NCBI RefSeq assembly: GCF_019794555.1 | Contig: NZ_JAIMEP010000019.1 | Span: 1,603 to 35,619, forward strand | DNA: 34,017 nt | DNA from: Streptococcus suis | GTDB lineage: Bacteria > Bacillota > Bacilli > Lactobacillales > Streptococcaceae | Reading direction: 5' to 3' | Shown: one piece after another, positions 26,294 to 33,927 of the stretch | Position numbering within the stretch: the first letter of the stretch is position 1 | Layout: each line of letters opens with the position of its first letter | Program-made: the position numbers and the translations under genes | Notes under the pieces: model-generated | What the model was told of the DNA's origin: nothing | The model's database searches: none | The model's input: only the letters and a program-made list of their open reading frames with translations

Positions 26294-26578
26294 ATGAAAA
26301 AAATGTTGAAAAAGAAAGTCAAAGGATTCACTTTGATCGAAATGTTAGTGGTGCTTGGAATTATTAGTATTCTCTTGCTGTTATTTGTGCCAAATCTCAG
26401 TAAGCAAAAGCAAAAAATACAAGAAGACGGCAATGCGGCGGTTGTAAAAGTTGTTGAAAGTCAAATGGACATTTACGAATTGGAGCATGGTGTTCGTCCA
26501 ACAGCAGAAGAATTAGAAAATTTGGAAATGATAACTGAAGATCAACTAGAAAAATATAATAATGTACCTAAAAAATAA
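26294..26578 (+). CDS. comGC: major competence pseudopilin ComGC
   Basis: This 94-residue protein is the main subunit of the DNA-uptake pilus. The prepilin signal KGFTLIEMLVVLGI (about 10-23) is cleaved after Gly by the prepilin peptidase, and the following hydrophobic helix forms the fibre core. The short soluble domain is highly charged. ATG 26294 follows the comGB stop by one base, with GGAG just upstream; earlier in-frame starts lie inside comGB. Confidence 0.94.
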   Translation: MKKMLKKKVKGFTLIEMLVVLGIISILLLLFVPNLSKQKQKIQEDGNAAVVKVVESQMDIYELEHGVRPTAEELENLEMITEDQLEKYNNVPKK

Positions 26579-26966
26579 GGCCTTTACTCTTCTAGAGAGC
26601 TTACTAACACTAAGTGTTGTCTGTTTTCTAGCTTTGTTATTATCGGGGTCGGTGCATACTGCTTTTCAGGTAGTGCAAGAGCAGGTGTTTCTTTTGGAAT
26701 TTGAGTCCTTGTATAAAGACAGTCAAGAATTGGCTGCTAGAACTCAAGAAAAGGTAGTGCTTCGTATAGCTGGAGAAGAAGTATCAAATGGCTATCGAAT
26801 CATTTCATTGCCGCCTAATGTATCCATAGTAGAAGAAAAAACAATTGTGTTTCAGGATGATGGGGGTAATTCTTCCTTGGAAAAAATCAGTTTTAAGATG
26901 AGTCATGAAACAATCAAGTATCAACTATATATAGGGAGTGGTCGATATAAGAAAATTGAAGAGTAG
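26562..26966 (+). CDS. comGD: competence pseudopilin ComGD
   Basis: This 134-residue minor pseudopilin has the signal KAFTLLESLLTLSVV (about 6-20; Ala instead of Gly before the Phe) and a hydrophobic helix to about residue 30. The mature part shows YRIISLPPNVS and GNSSLEKISFKM, as in pneumococcal CglD. The ATG is 17 bases inside comGC with no clear ribosome-binding site, so it depends on coupling. Confidence 0.9.
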   Translation: MYLKNKAFTLLESLLTLSVVCFLALLLSGSVHTAFQVVQEQVFLLEFESLYKDSQELAARTQEKVVLRIAGEEVSNGYRIISLPPNVSIVEEKTIVFQDDGGNSSLEKISFKMSHETIKYQLYIGSGRYKKIEE

Positions 26967-27231
26967 AGCCTATGTCTTGTTAGAAAGTTTAGTTGCCCTA
27001 GCCACCTTGGTAACGATTTGTAGCTTGATTTTGACAGCTATAGATACCGGAAGAAGGCAACTAGTAAACAGTTTGTACCAACAAGAAGTTTATAATGTTG
27101 CAAAGATGGCAGTTCAGACAGGGGAATCCCATTTAGAGCTAAACGAGGTTGAAGTTTCAGTACAACGAACATCTCGTGAACTTATCGTTTACCATGAAGG
27201 CAAGGAGGTTATCCGGATTGAGAAAAACTAA
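26938..27231 (+). CDS. comGE: competence pseudopilin ComGE
   Basis: This 97-residue minor pseudopilin has a prepilin-like segment RAYVLLESLVALATLVTI (about 9-26; Tyr-Val replaces Phe-Thr) and a YNVAKMAVQTG helix as in relatives. The start is GTG 26938, 29 bases inside comGD; TTG 26956 is an alternative. The family is short and poorly conserved, so position in the operon carries much of the call. Confidence 0.86.
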   Translation: MVDIRKLKSRAYVLLESLVALATLVTICSLILTAIDTGRRQLVNSLYQQEVYNVAKMAVQTGESHLELNEVEVSVQRTSRELIVYHEGKEVIRIEKN

Positions 27232-27652
27232 GTTAGCCGCGTTCACCCTCTTGGAATGTTTAATTGCCTTACTCATAATTTCTGGCAGCTTGCTTGTGAT
27301 TGAAGGTTTATCAAAATTGATAGCGCATGAGGTTCGCTATCAAGAACGTTATGTAGAAAAACAGTGGTTACTATTTTGTGATCAATTACGGGCTGAATGG
27401 GAAGGAGCAAGTCTTGATCGGGTTGATTCTGGAAAGTTGTACCTAACCAAAGGGGAAAAATCATTGGCATTTGGCAAGTCTGTGGCAGATGATTTTCGCA
27501 AGACAAATGCAAATGGTCAGGGCTATCAGCCTATGTTGTACAAGGTTTATTCAGCTACTTACGCCCAACAAGGCGAGGTTATACAGCTGGATGTAACATT
27601 TGAAAGTGGGGAGGAAAGGAGTTTTAGGTATGTTTTTGAAAAAACGAATTAA
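27218..27652 (+). CDS. comGF: competence protein ComGF
   Basis: This 144-residue minor pseudopilin has signal AAFTLLECLIALLIISG. Its soluble part holds RYQERYVEKQWLLFCDQL and DDFRKTNANGQGYQPM, blocks I recall from pneumococcal CglF. AAGGAGG nine bases before TTG 27218 sets an unusual but well-supported start, 14 bases inside comGE. A longer frame to 27149 lacks such a site. Confidence 0.9.
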   Translation: MRKTKLAAFTLLECLIALLIISGSLLVIEGLSKLIAHEVRYQERYVEKQWLLFCDQLRAEWEGASLDRVDSGKLYLTKGEKSLAFGKSVADDFRKTNANGQGYQPMLYKVYSATYAQQGEVIQLDVTFESGEERSFRYVFEKTN

Positions 27653-28130
27653 GGCAGGTGTTCTGCTCTATGCTCTCTTAATGCTTGCTGTCTTTAGCCT
27701 GATTCTCCAGTTCTATCTCAATAGACAATTCGCTGAAAGTCAACTAGTACAAGTAACCAAGCAAGAAGCTACTGCTTATATGATGGCTCAAATGGTATCA
27801 GAGCAAGTCAAGACAGAGTACCAGCAGGAAATCCAATTAAAGAAAGTTAGTCAGGATCAAGAAACAGCCCAACAAACTCGTCTCGAGGAAGGGAGTTCTA
27901 AGACAGATTCCCCAAACTTGGTTGAGAAACAAGCTGATCCGGAGGAGACCACTAAGGCGTCACCGACCCAAAAATCATCCAAAAAATCGGTCGTAAAGAA
28001 AGGGCAGATTTCATTTCACCAGGGCCAATCAGACTATCGCATTAAAAATAATCAATTGTCTGTTGTCGTAACACTAAATGGAGGAAAGCAATTCACTTAC
28101 CACTTCCCAATTTCTAGTCAAATTCCTTAA
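27630..28130 (+). CDS. comGG: competence protein ComGG
   Basis: This 166-residue protein is the last of the comG pilus set. A basic start is followed by one membrane helix (about 8-28). A long Gln/Glu/Ser/Lys-rich, probably disordered stretch (about 55-125) precedes a short beta-like end (QSDYRIKNNQLSVVVTLNGG). AAAGGAG eight bases upstream supports ATG 27630, 23 bases inside comGF. The charged linker is longer than I would expect and may vary between strains. Confidence 0.87.
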   Translation: MFLKKRIKAGVLLYALLMLAVFSLILQFYLNRQFAESQLVQVTKQEATAYMMAQMVSEQVKTEYQQEIQLKKVSQDQETAQQTRLEEGSSKTDSPNLVEKQADPEETTKASPTQKSSKKSVVKKGQISFHQGQSDYRIKNNQLSVVVTLNGGKQFTYHFPISSQIP

Positions 28131-28149
28131 AATTTGATAAGATAAGAAT

Positions 28150-29103
28150 ATGAAATATGAAAAAATTGAACAGGCCTACAACCTGCTTTTAGAAAATGTA
28201 CAGACGATTCAAAATCAACTTGGGACCAATATTTATGATGCTATGATTGAGCAAAATGCTGCCTATGTAGCTGGTCAGCATGAGACAGATCTTGTTGTCA
28301 ATAATAACAAGACCTTGAAACAACTAGATTTAACCAAGGAAGAATGGCGCCGTGCCTTCCAATTCCTGCTCATCAAGGCCAATCAGACTGAACCCATGCA
28401 GTATAACCACCAGTTCACACCTGACTCTATCGGATTTATCTTATCTTTCCTTGTGGACCAGTTGGTCTCTACTCCAAGAGTGACAGTTTTGGAAATTGGT
28501 TCTGGTACAGGAAACTTAGCTCAGACCATTCTCAACGCCAGCCAGAAGGAATTAGACTATTTAGGGATTGAAATAGATGACCTCTTGATTGATTTATCGG
28601 CTAGTATTGCGGATGTCATGGGAGCAGCTATTTCATTTGCTCAGGGAGATGCGGTACGTCCGCAGATTTTGAAAGAAAGCCAAGTGATTTTGGGAGATTT
28701 GCCTATTGGCTACTATCCAGATGACCAGATTGCTAGCCGTTATCAGGTAGCCAGTCTAAATGAACATACCTATGCACATCATTTGCTCATGGAACAGTCC
28801 CTCAAATATCTAGAAAAAGATGGATTTGCGATTTTACTGGCTCCAAATGATTTATTAACGAGTCCGCAAAGCAATTTATTAAAAGGCTGGTTACAAGAAC
28901 AAGCCAATGTTGTTGCCATGATTGCCCTGCCACCAAATCTTTTTGGGAAGGCTGCCATGGCCAAGTCCATTTTTGTGTTACAAAAGAAAGCTGCCAGACC
29001 TTTAACTCCTTTCGTTTATCCTTTGCAAAGCCTGCAAGAACCAGAAGCGATTCAGAAGTTCATGGTCAATTTCAAAAATTGGAAGCAAGAGAATGCAATT
29101 TAA
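28150..29103 (+). CDS. class I SAM-dependent methyltransferase (comYH position)
   Basis: This 317-residue protein is related to N6-adenine DNA methylases. It has SAM motif I VLEIGSGTGN (113-122), acidic motif II GIEIDD (139-144), and DLPIGY (183-188) in the place of the catalytic NPPY/DPPY motif. The N-terminal 90 residues are helical. It follows comGG by 19 bases and corresponds to comYH of S. mutans, so it probably belongs to the competence transcript. Whether it methylates DNA, RNA or protein is unknown; DLPIGY is atypical for a DNA methylase. The ribosome-binding site is weak. Confidence 0.85.
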   Translation: MKYEKIEQAYNLLLENVQTIQNQLGTNIYDAMIEQNAAYVAGQHETDLVVNNNKTLKQLDLTKEEWRRAFQFLLIKANQTEPMQYNHQFTPDSIGFILSFLVDQLVSTPRVTVLEIGSGTGNLAQTILNASQKELDYLGIEIDDLLIDLSASIADVMGAAISFAQGDAVRPQILKESQVILGDLPIGYYPDDQIASRYQVASLNEHTYAHHLLMEQSLKYLEKDGFAILLAPNDLLTSPQSNLLKGWLQEQANVVAMIALPPNLFGKAAMAKSIFVLQKKAARPLTPFVYPLQSLQEPEAIQKFMVNFKNWKQENAI

Positions 29104-29112
29104 GTGAAAATC

Positions 29113-29140
29113 TGTTATACTAGTGGGGAAAACGCTTTAA
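29113..29140 (+). promoter_or_regulatory. ackA promoter and likely CcpA (cre) site
   Basis: TGTTATACT (29113-29121) is an extended -10. GGGAAAACGCTTTAA (29126-29140) keeps the cre core GAAAACGCTTT, with mismatches only at the outer positions. A cre near the transcription start could repress or activate, as known for ackA in Gram-positives. Confidence 0.65.
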
Positions 29141-29152
29141 AAGAGGTAAGAT

Positions 29153-30340
29153 ATGTCAAAAACAATTGCAATTAATGCAGGTAGTTCTAGTTTAAAATGG
29201 CAACTTTATCAAATGCCAGAAGAAACAGTTTTAGCAGCGGGTATTATCGAGCGTATCGGCTTAGATGATTCTATTTCTACAGTTAAATATGATGGGAAGA
29301 AAGAAACCGAAGTATTAGATATTCCTAATCATACAGTTGCAGTTAAAATTCTTTTAGAAGATTTGCTCAAACACAATATTATTGCTGCTTACGAGGAAAT
29401 TACTGGTATCGGACACCGTGTAGTTGCGGGTGGAGAATACTTCAAAGAGTCAGCGGTTATTGGTCAAAAAGAGATTGAACAAATTGAAGAGTTGAGTGCC
29501 TTAGCACCACTTCATAACCCAGCACACGTGGCGGCGATGCGCGCATTTGAAGAAGTATTGCCAGAAGTATTGAATGTAGCTGTTTTTGACACTGCTTTCC
29601 ATACAACAATGCCAAAACACGCTTATCTCTATCCGATTCCACAAAAATATTATACAGACTATAAAGTTCGTAAGTATGGTGCTCATGGAACAAGCCATTT
29701 CTATGTAGCGCATGAGGCAGCAAAAGTTTTGGGTCGTCCGATTGAGGAATTAAAATTGATTACGGCTCACATCGGAAACGGTGTATCCATCACTGCTAAC
29801 TATCATGGTGAATCTGTGGATACGTCAATGGGCTTCACACCTCTGGCTGGTCCGATGATGGGAACTCGTTCAGGGGATATTGATCCTGCCATCATTCCTT
29901 ATTTGATTGCGAATGTTGAAGAGTTGAAAGATGCTGCAGACGTTGTTAACATGTTGAATAAACAGTCAGGCTTGTTTGGTGTATCTGGCCTTTCAAGTGA
30001 TATGCGCGATATTGAAGCAGGCATCCAATCTCACAATCCAGATGCAGTATTGGCCTACAATATTTTCATTGACCGTATTAAGAAATTTATCGGTCAGTAT
30101 CTTGCGGTTTTAAATGGTGCTGACGCCATCATCTTTACAGCAGGAATGGGTGAGAATGCAGCAGCAATGCGAAATGATGTCATTGCAGGGTTGTCTTGGT
30201 TTGGTATTGAGTTGGACCCAGCAAAAAATGTATTTGGCAACTATGGTGACATTTCAACGCCAGAATCAAAAGTTCGTGTCTTGGTTATTCCAACGGATGA
30301 AGAATTGGTTATTGCGCGTGAAGTTGAACGTTTGAAATAA
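29153..30340 (+). CDS. ackA: acetate kinase
   Basis: This 395-residue enzyme converts acetyl phosphate and ADP to acetate and ATP, the energy-yielding end of overflow metabolism. Marks are [11 protein letters not shown] at the N-terminus, [19 protein letters not shown] (catalytic Asp), HIGNG, and [13 protein letters not shown] in the nucleotide site. GAGGT before the ATG supports the start. It follows the methyltransferase, the same order as comYH-comYI, but has its own promoter and terminator. Confidence 0.97.
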   Translation: MSKTIAINAGSSSLKWQLYQMPEETVLAAGIIERIGLDDSISTVKYDGKKETEVLDIPNHTVAVKILLEDLLKHNIIAAYEEITGIGHRVVAGGEYFKESAVIGQKEIEQIEELSALAPLHNPAHVAAMRAFEEVLPEVLNVAVFDTAFHTTMPKHAYLYPIPQKYYTDYKVRKYGAHGTSHFYVAHEAAKVLGRPIEELKLITAHIGNGVSITANYHGESVDTSMGFTPLAGPMMGTRSGDIDPAIIPYLIANVEELKDAADVVNMLNKQSGLFGVSGLSSDMRDIEAGIQSHNPDAVLAYNIFIDRIKKFIGQYLAVLNGADAIIFTAGMGENAAAMRNDVIAGLSWFGIELDPAKNVFGNYGDISTPESKVRVLVIPTDEELVIAREVERLK

Positions 30341-30350
30341 TAGAAGGAAA

Positions 30351-30375
30351 TTGGCAGTAACCCTGCCAGTTTTTC
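30351..30375 (+). terminator. terminator after ackA
   Basis: TTGGCAG (30351-30357) pairs with CTGCCAG (30363-30369) around five bases, followed by TTTTTC. Confidence 0.88.
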
Positions 30376-30414
30376 TTATAGTCAGTAACTGTTAGGAGTA
30401 ATAGATTTTGGCAA

Positions 30415-30444
30415 TTGGTCAAACTGACCTTGATATGATAAAAT
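30415..30444 (+). promoter_or_regulatory. folT promoter
   Basis: TTGGTC (30415-30420), an 18-base spacer and TAAAAT (30439-30444) place the transcript start about 12-15 bases before the riboswitch. Confidence 0.65.
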
Positions 30445-30463
30445 AGACTAGCAAAGAAATTTG

Positions 30464-30555
30464 CGCAGAGTAGGTGGTTTGCGTTAAGTGTATGTGGATG
30501 GGATGTTGCCACATAACGAAGCGTCAGCGCGGTAAACCATTGCATCCGCTGTCGA
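30464..30555 (+). ncRNA. tetrahydrofolate (THF) riboswitch
   Basis: The segment carries the conserved blocks of the THF aptamer: AGAGTAGGTGGTTTGCG, GTTAAGTG, GGGATGTTGCC, AACGAAGCG, GCGCGGTAAACCATTG and CATCCGCTG. Arm GGTGGTTT pairs with AAACCATT, and TGTGG pairs with CCACA. It sits directly ahead of folT, the usual target in Firmicutes. Confidence 0.93.
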
Positions 30556-30594
30556 ATGAATACGACAGCTCCATTTCTTAAAAGGAGCGTTTTT
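30548..30594 (+). promoter_or_regulatory. riboswitch expression platform with ribosome-binding-site sequestration
   Basis: GCTGTCG (30548-30554) can pair with CGACAGC (30563-30569), or its CTGT can close aptamer stem P1. In the second state GCTCC (30568-30572) is free to pair with GGAGC (30584-30588), which is the folT ribosome-binding site and is followed by GTTTTT. The layout predicts repression by THF at translation, termination or both. Confidence 0.65.
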
Positions 30595-31146
30595 ATGGAA
30601 AAGAAAATTCCAAAATTAACTGTGCAGTTATTGACTGCCATTGCAGTGACCCTTGCCCTGGTCATGATTGTAGAGAATTATTTCTCAATCCGTCTTTCGG
30701 ACACTTTGCAGGTTCAGTTTACCTTTATTCCAAACACGATTTTGGGAGCTATTGCGGGTCCAGTTTGGGCAGCTGTCTTTGCAGCTATTTCAGACCCAGT
30801 CTTTGTCTTGTTTAGCGGACAAACTGTTCTCTTTACTTGGATATTAATAGAAGCGGTATCGGCTTTTATCTATGGCTGGTTCTTTTATCAAAAACCACTA
30901 GATATTAAAAATAAAGCTGACTGGTTCTATGTTGCTGGGGTTGTTGTTTTGATTCAGGTTGTGATTTCATTTATCATGACACCGATTGCCCTCCATTTCC
31001 ATTTTGGAACACCTTGGATTGCTTTGTACAGTAGTCGCTTGATTAAGGCAATTTTTGAAATTCCATTGCGCATCGTCGTAACCATGCTTGTCTTACCAAA
31101 TTTACAAAAAATACCTGAGTTCGCAAAACTAATGGGTATTAAATAA
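30595..31146 (+). CDS. folT: folate ECF transporter S component FolT
   Basis: This 183-residue membrane protein binds folate and works with the shared ECF energising module encoded elsewhere. About six hydrophobic segments are visible, with FIPNTILGAIAGPVWAAVF in the substrate-facing region and the C-terminal LIKAIFEIPLRIVVTMLVLP helix typical of FolT. AAGGAG seven bases upstream fixes ATG 30595; the frame also opens at 30556, inside the riboswitch. It is controlled by the THF riboswitch and lies upstream of folC. Confidence 0.94.
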   Translation: MEKKIPKLTVQLLTAIAVTLALVMIVENYFSIRLSDTLQVQFTFIPNTILGAIAGPVWAAVFAAISDPVFVLFSGQTVLFTWILIEAVSAFIYGWFFYQKPLDIKNKADWFYVAGVVVLIQVVISFIMTPIALHFHFGTPWIALYSSRLIKAIFEIPLRIVVTMLVLPNLQKIPEFAKLMGIK

Positions 31147-31156
31147 TATAGTATCC

Positions 31157-31187
31157 AGCAACAGGTCATCCCCCTGTTGCTCTTTTG
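31157..31187 (+). terminator. hairpin between folT and folC
   Basis: AGCAACAGG (31157-31165) pairs with CCTGTTGCT (31173-31181) around seven bases. The tail CTTTTG is short, so partial read-through to folC is likely. Confidence 0.7.
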
Positions 31188-31200
31188 TAGAGGTGAAATG

Positions 31201-32457
31201 ATGAATTACCTAGAAACTCGCCGGTGGCTATCGAATCGTCCTGCATCAGATTTAGAAAATGGTGTTGCACGTGTCAACTGGCTCTTGGAGCGCTTGGACA
31301 AACCCCAGCATCGTGTACCAACGGTTCACTTTGTGGGAACAAATGGTAAGGGATCGACCCTTAATGCCCTGCAGTTTATCATGCAAGCTTCTGGGTATAC
31401 CGTTGGCCGGTTTACATCGCCGTCTATCATTGATTTTCGAGAACAAATTGTCTTTGAGCAGGATATGATTTCAGAGGAAGATTTTGCGAGGATTGTGACA
31501 GACTTGCAACCCTTGATTGATAACTTGGACCAGACAGCAGAACTAGACGCCATCTCAGAGTTTGAGATTGTTGTAGTGGCTATGTTTGTCTATTTTGCTC
31601 ACTACCAGCATCCCGATATTCTTTTGGTGGAAGCAGGCATGGGTGGTTTACTGGATGCCACGAATGTCTTAAGTCCATTGGCGGTAGTATGCCCCTCTAT
31701 TGGTCTAGACCATCAATCCTTTTTAGGGGAGACTCATGCTGCTATAGCCCGTCACAAGGTTGCTGTCTTGCGTGAGCGGGTCCCCCTCCTCTATGCGACC
31801 GACCAGCCAGAAGTGGAGGCGGTATTTGAGGATCACGCCAGTCAGCTTCAGAGTCCGACCTATGAGGTAGGGCGTGAGATTGTTTTGGAAAATAGCAGAG
31901 CAGGGTGTGCGGCTTCAAGCCCCTTCGGCCGAGTTGAGGATTTGAGGCTACAGATGCAGGGGCGTCACCAAGAGGTCAATGCAGCCTTGGCAGTGACAAC
32001 AGCTCAGATTCTCAGCCCTGATTTTCCAAAGATTACCAATGAAACCATCCGCCAGGGCTTGTCCCAAGCCATCTGGCCGGGCCGCTTAGAGTTGATTAGA
32101 CCTAATCTCATGATTGACGGAGCCCACAATAATGAAAGTATCGCCGTCCTGACACAACTTTTGGAAGAAAAGTATGCTGACAGGGATATTGAAATCCTCT
32201 TTGCGGCCATCAATACCAAGCCTGTGGATCAGATGTTATCGCAGCTTAGCCAATTTGGACATGTTAGCGTGACAACCTTTGATGATTTCCGTTCGGTGGA
32301 GCTGAACGATTATCCGTCAGGCTATGAACGAGTTCAGACCTATCAAGAGTGGTTGGAGCAGGCGGACTTGGACAATCCCAAAAAACTCTACCTGATTACA
32401 GGCTCGCTTTACTTTATTACTTATGTGAGGAAGTACATATTAGAAGAGTTTATATAG
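31201..32457 (+). CDS. folC: folylpolyglutamate synthase
   Basis: This 418-residue Mur-ligase-type enzyme adds glutamates to folates so that they are kept in the cell and used by folate enzymes. The ATP loop is GTNGKGST (46-53). Further marks are FTSPSIIDFREQI, LLVEAGMGGLLDATNV and the C-terminal WPGRLELIRPNLMIDGAHN block. GAGG at 31190-31193 fits ATG 31201; ATG 31198 is too close. It stands behind folT after a leaky hairpin, with no clear promoter of its own, so uptake and retention of folate are probably expressed together. Confidence 0.94.
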   Translation: MNYLETRRWLSNRPASDLENGVARVNWLLERLDKPQHRVPTVHFVGTNGKGSTLNALQFIMQASGYTVGRFTSPSIIDFREQIVFEQDMISEEDFARIVTDLQPLIDNLDQTAELDAISEFEIVVVAMFVYFAHYQHPDILLVEAGMGGLLDATNVLSPLAVVCPSIGLDHQSFLGETHAAIARHKVAVLRERVPLLYATDQPEVEAVFEDHASQLQSPTYEVGREIVLENSRAGCAASSPFGRVEDLRLQMQGRHQEVNAALAVTTAQILSPDFPKITNETIRQGLSQAIWPGRLELIRPNLMIDGAHNNESIAVLTQLLEEKYADRDIEILFAAINTKPVDQMLSQLSQFGHVSVTTFDDFRSVELNDYPSGYERVQTYQEWLEQADLDNPKKLYLITGSLYFITYVRKYILEEFI

Positions 32458-32463
32458 AAAAAA

Positions 32464-32498
32464 GGCTTTGCCGGGCATTCTACCTAGCAAAGTCTTTT
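32464..32498 (+). terminator. terminator after folC
   Basis: GGCTTTGC (32464-32471) pairs with GCAAAGTC (32487-32494) around 15 bases, with T-runs after and A-runs before. It also lies just past the stop codon of convergent pepA. Confidence 0.82.
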
Positions 32499-32501
32499 GT
32501 T

Positions 32502-33563
32502 TTAATAATTTTTAATCAAATCAACCGTTGAGCGATCTAGCTTTTTAACGATAGCTTGCAAGAAGGATTGGGCCTCTAGGAAGTCATCCATGCTGTAGAG
32601 AGTTTGATGTGAATGGATGTAGCGAGCGCAGACACCAATAGTTGTTGATGGAACACCATGATTTTTCAAGTGGGCTGCACCGGCATCTGTTCCACCTTTA
32701 CCATAGTAGTATTGGAATTTGACACCTGCTTCTTCGGCAGTTGTGAGGAGGAAGTCTTTCATGTTTTTTAACATGATATGACCTGGATCATAGAAACGAA
32801 GCAGAGTTCCGTCACCAATTTTTCCTTGGTCACCATAGATGTCGCCAGCTGGCGAGCAATCAACAGCGAGAAAAATGTCTGGATTGAACTTGGTTGTAGA
32901 GGCATGAGCACCACGAAGACCAACCTCTTCTTGCACATTGGCCCCAGCAATCAACTGATTTGGTAAAGCTTGACCGGATAGGCTTTCTAGCAATTCCGTC
33001 ACCATAAGGACACCGAAGCGGTTGTCCCAAGCCTTAGAAATAACATTTTTTCCGTTGGCTGTTAGAATTGTTTCATTTTTGGGAACGAGGACATCCCCCG
33101 GACGAACGCCGAACGCCCAAGCTTCGTCATAATTGGCAAAACCAGCATCGAAAATAATATCAGCTATGGCAGGTACACCTGGAGCGTTGCCCCCGCGTGT
33201 TAGATGTGGAGGGATGGAACCTGAAATGGCAGGAATGGTCCGACCGTCCTGTAGTTGAAGCGTAAAGGCTTGACTTGAAACGACCAAAGGGTTCCAGCCA
33301 CCTAGCTCAACAACACGGAAAGTACCGTCGGGCTTGATTTGGCTAATCATAAAGCCAACCTCATCCATGTGGGCGGCCACTAGGATACGAGGAGCATTTT
33401 CAACAGCCGTATCCTTGATGCCAAAAATTCCACCTAGTCCATCTGTTTCGATGCGGTCTACATGCGGTGTGATTTTCTGGCGGATGTGGTTGCGAACCTG
33501 TCCTTCAAATCCTGGTAAGCTTTGTAATTCTGTAACTTCTTTAATTTTTTCAAAAAGAGTCAT
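32502..33563 (-). CDS. pepA: glutamyl aminopeptidase (M42 family)
   Basis: This 353-residue cytoplasmic metallo-aminopeptidase removes N-terminal Glu or Asp from peptides, part of casein or host-peptide use in lactic acid bacteria. Zinc ligands and catalytic residues are visible: HMDEVG (His65, Asp67), NVQEEVGLRG (Glu pair), AVDCSPAG and YIHSHQTL near the end. GGAGG before the ATG supports the start. A minus-strand TAAAAT at 33598-33593 is the likely -10. Confidence 0.95.
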   Translation of the reverse strand: MTLFEKIKEVTELQSLPGFEGQVRNHIRQKITPHVDRIETDGLGGIFGIKDTAVENAPRILVAAHMDEVGFMISQIKPDGTFRVVELGGWNPLVVSSQAFTLQLQDGRTIPAISGSIPPHLTRGGNAPGVPAIADIIFDAGFANYDEAWAFGVRPGDVLVPKNETILTANGKNVISKAWDNRFGVLMVTELLESLSGQALPNQLIAGANVQEEVGLRGAHASTTKFNPDIFLAVDCSPAGDIYGDQGKIGDGTLLRFYDPGHIMLKNMKDFLLTTAEEAGVKFQYYYGKGGTDAGAAHLKNHGVPSTTIGVCARYIHSHQTLYSMDDFLEAQSFLQAIVKKLDRSTVDLIKNY

Positions 33564-33647
33564 TCTTCTTCCTCCATGACATGATTACTACTATTTTATC
33601 ACGAAGAGATAAACTTGTCTTGAAAATATGGAAAAATATGGATAGTA

Positions 33648-33677
33648 TTGACAAGAATGCTTGAAATTTGCTAGGAT
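33648..33677 (+). promoter_or_regulatory. promoter of the Fst-type toxin mRNA
   Basis: TTGACA (33648-33653), an 18-base spacer and TAGGAT (33672-33677) predict a start near 33684, where GCCCCT (33684-33689) begins. Confidence 0.75.
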
Positions 33678-33713
33678 AGAAATGCCCCTCGAAATAGAGA
33701 GGAGGTGATTGCC

Positions 33714-33809
33714 TTGTTGTTCGAACTTCTCACATTGTTCGTTGCACCTATTGTATCAGGTCTTGTGTTGATACTCTTTGAGTATTGGCTCAACAATCGC
33801 AACAAATAG
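33714..33809 (+). CDS. Fst-family type I toxin, 31 aa
   Basis: This short peptide, MLFELLTLFVAPIVSGLVL followed by ILFEYWLNNRNK, has one membrane helix and a polar, charged end. The LxxAPIxxGLVL pattern matches Fst of plasmid pAD1 and chromosomal relatives, which insert in the membrane. AGGAGG at 33700-33705 supports TTG 33714 or the next TTG (33717); GTG 33705 overlaps the site. Flanking features complete a type I system: convergent antisense promoter, shared terminator and duplicated target sequences. It is too short for normal gene calling. Confidence 0.85.
   Translation: MLFELLTLFVAPIVSGLVLILFEYWLNNRNK
33721..33733 (+). repeat. direct repeat a of the Fst-type locus
   Basis: TCGAACTTCTCAC recurs at 33878-33890; in both places GATTGCC lies upstream. 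In pAD1 such repeats (DRa/DRb) let the antisense RNA pair with the toxin mRNA near its start codon. The copy here overlaps the toxin's first codons. Confidence 0.7.
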
Positions 33810-33829
33810 GCCCAAGGGGCAAAAGAAAA

Positions 33830-33860
33830 CCCTCAACGCTGGGAACGTTGGGGGCTTTTT
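33830..33860. terminator. bidirectional terminator of toxin mRNA and antisense RNA
   Basis: CCCTCAACG (33830-33838) pairs with CGTTGGGGG (33846-33854) around seven bases. CTTTTT follows on the plus strand and TTTTCTTTT on the minus strand, so it stops both convergent transcripts. Confidence 0.9.
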
Positions 33861-33877
33861 GATTGCCGATGTATTAT

Positions 33878-33890
33878 CGAACTTCTCACT
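33878..33890 (+). repeat. direct repeat b of the Fst-type locus
   Basis: This is the second TCGAACTTCTCAC. It lies at the 5' end of the antisense RNA, so that end is complementary to the toxin translation start region at 33721-33733. Confidence 0.7.
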
Positions 33891-33927
33891 GTAGGACCAT
33901 TTTATCTATTTTTTAGTCTTTTGTCAA

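Larger units (their letters stand above)
33820..33892 (-). ncRNA. antisense RNA (RNAII-like antitoxin)
   Basis: A strong minus-strand promoter, TTGACA (33927-33922), 17-base spacer and TAAAAT (33904-33899), predicts a start near 33892. The RNA crosses repeat b (33890-33878) and the shared terminator and ends near 33820, about 73 bases. It is complementary to the toxin mRNA at the terminator and, through the repeat, near the start codon. Confidence 0.75.

Noticed and set aside
30556..30594. Upstream ATG extension of folT
   Set aside because: It lies within the riboswitch platform; AAGGAG is placed for the ATG at 30595.
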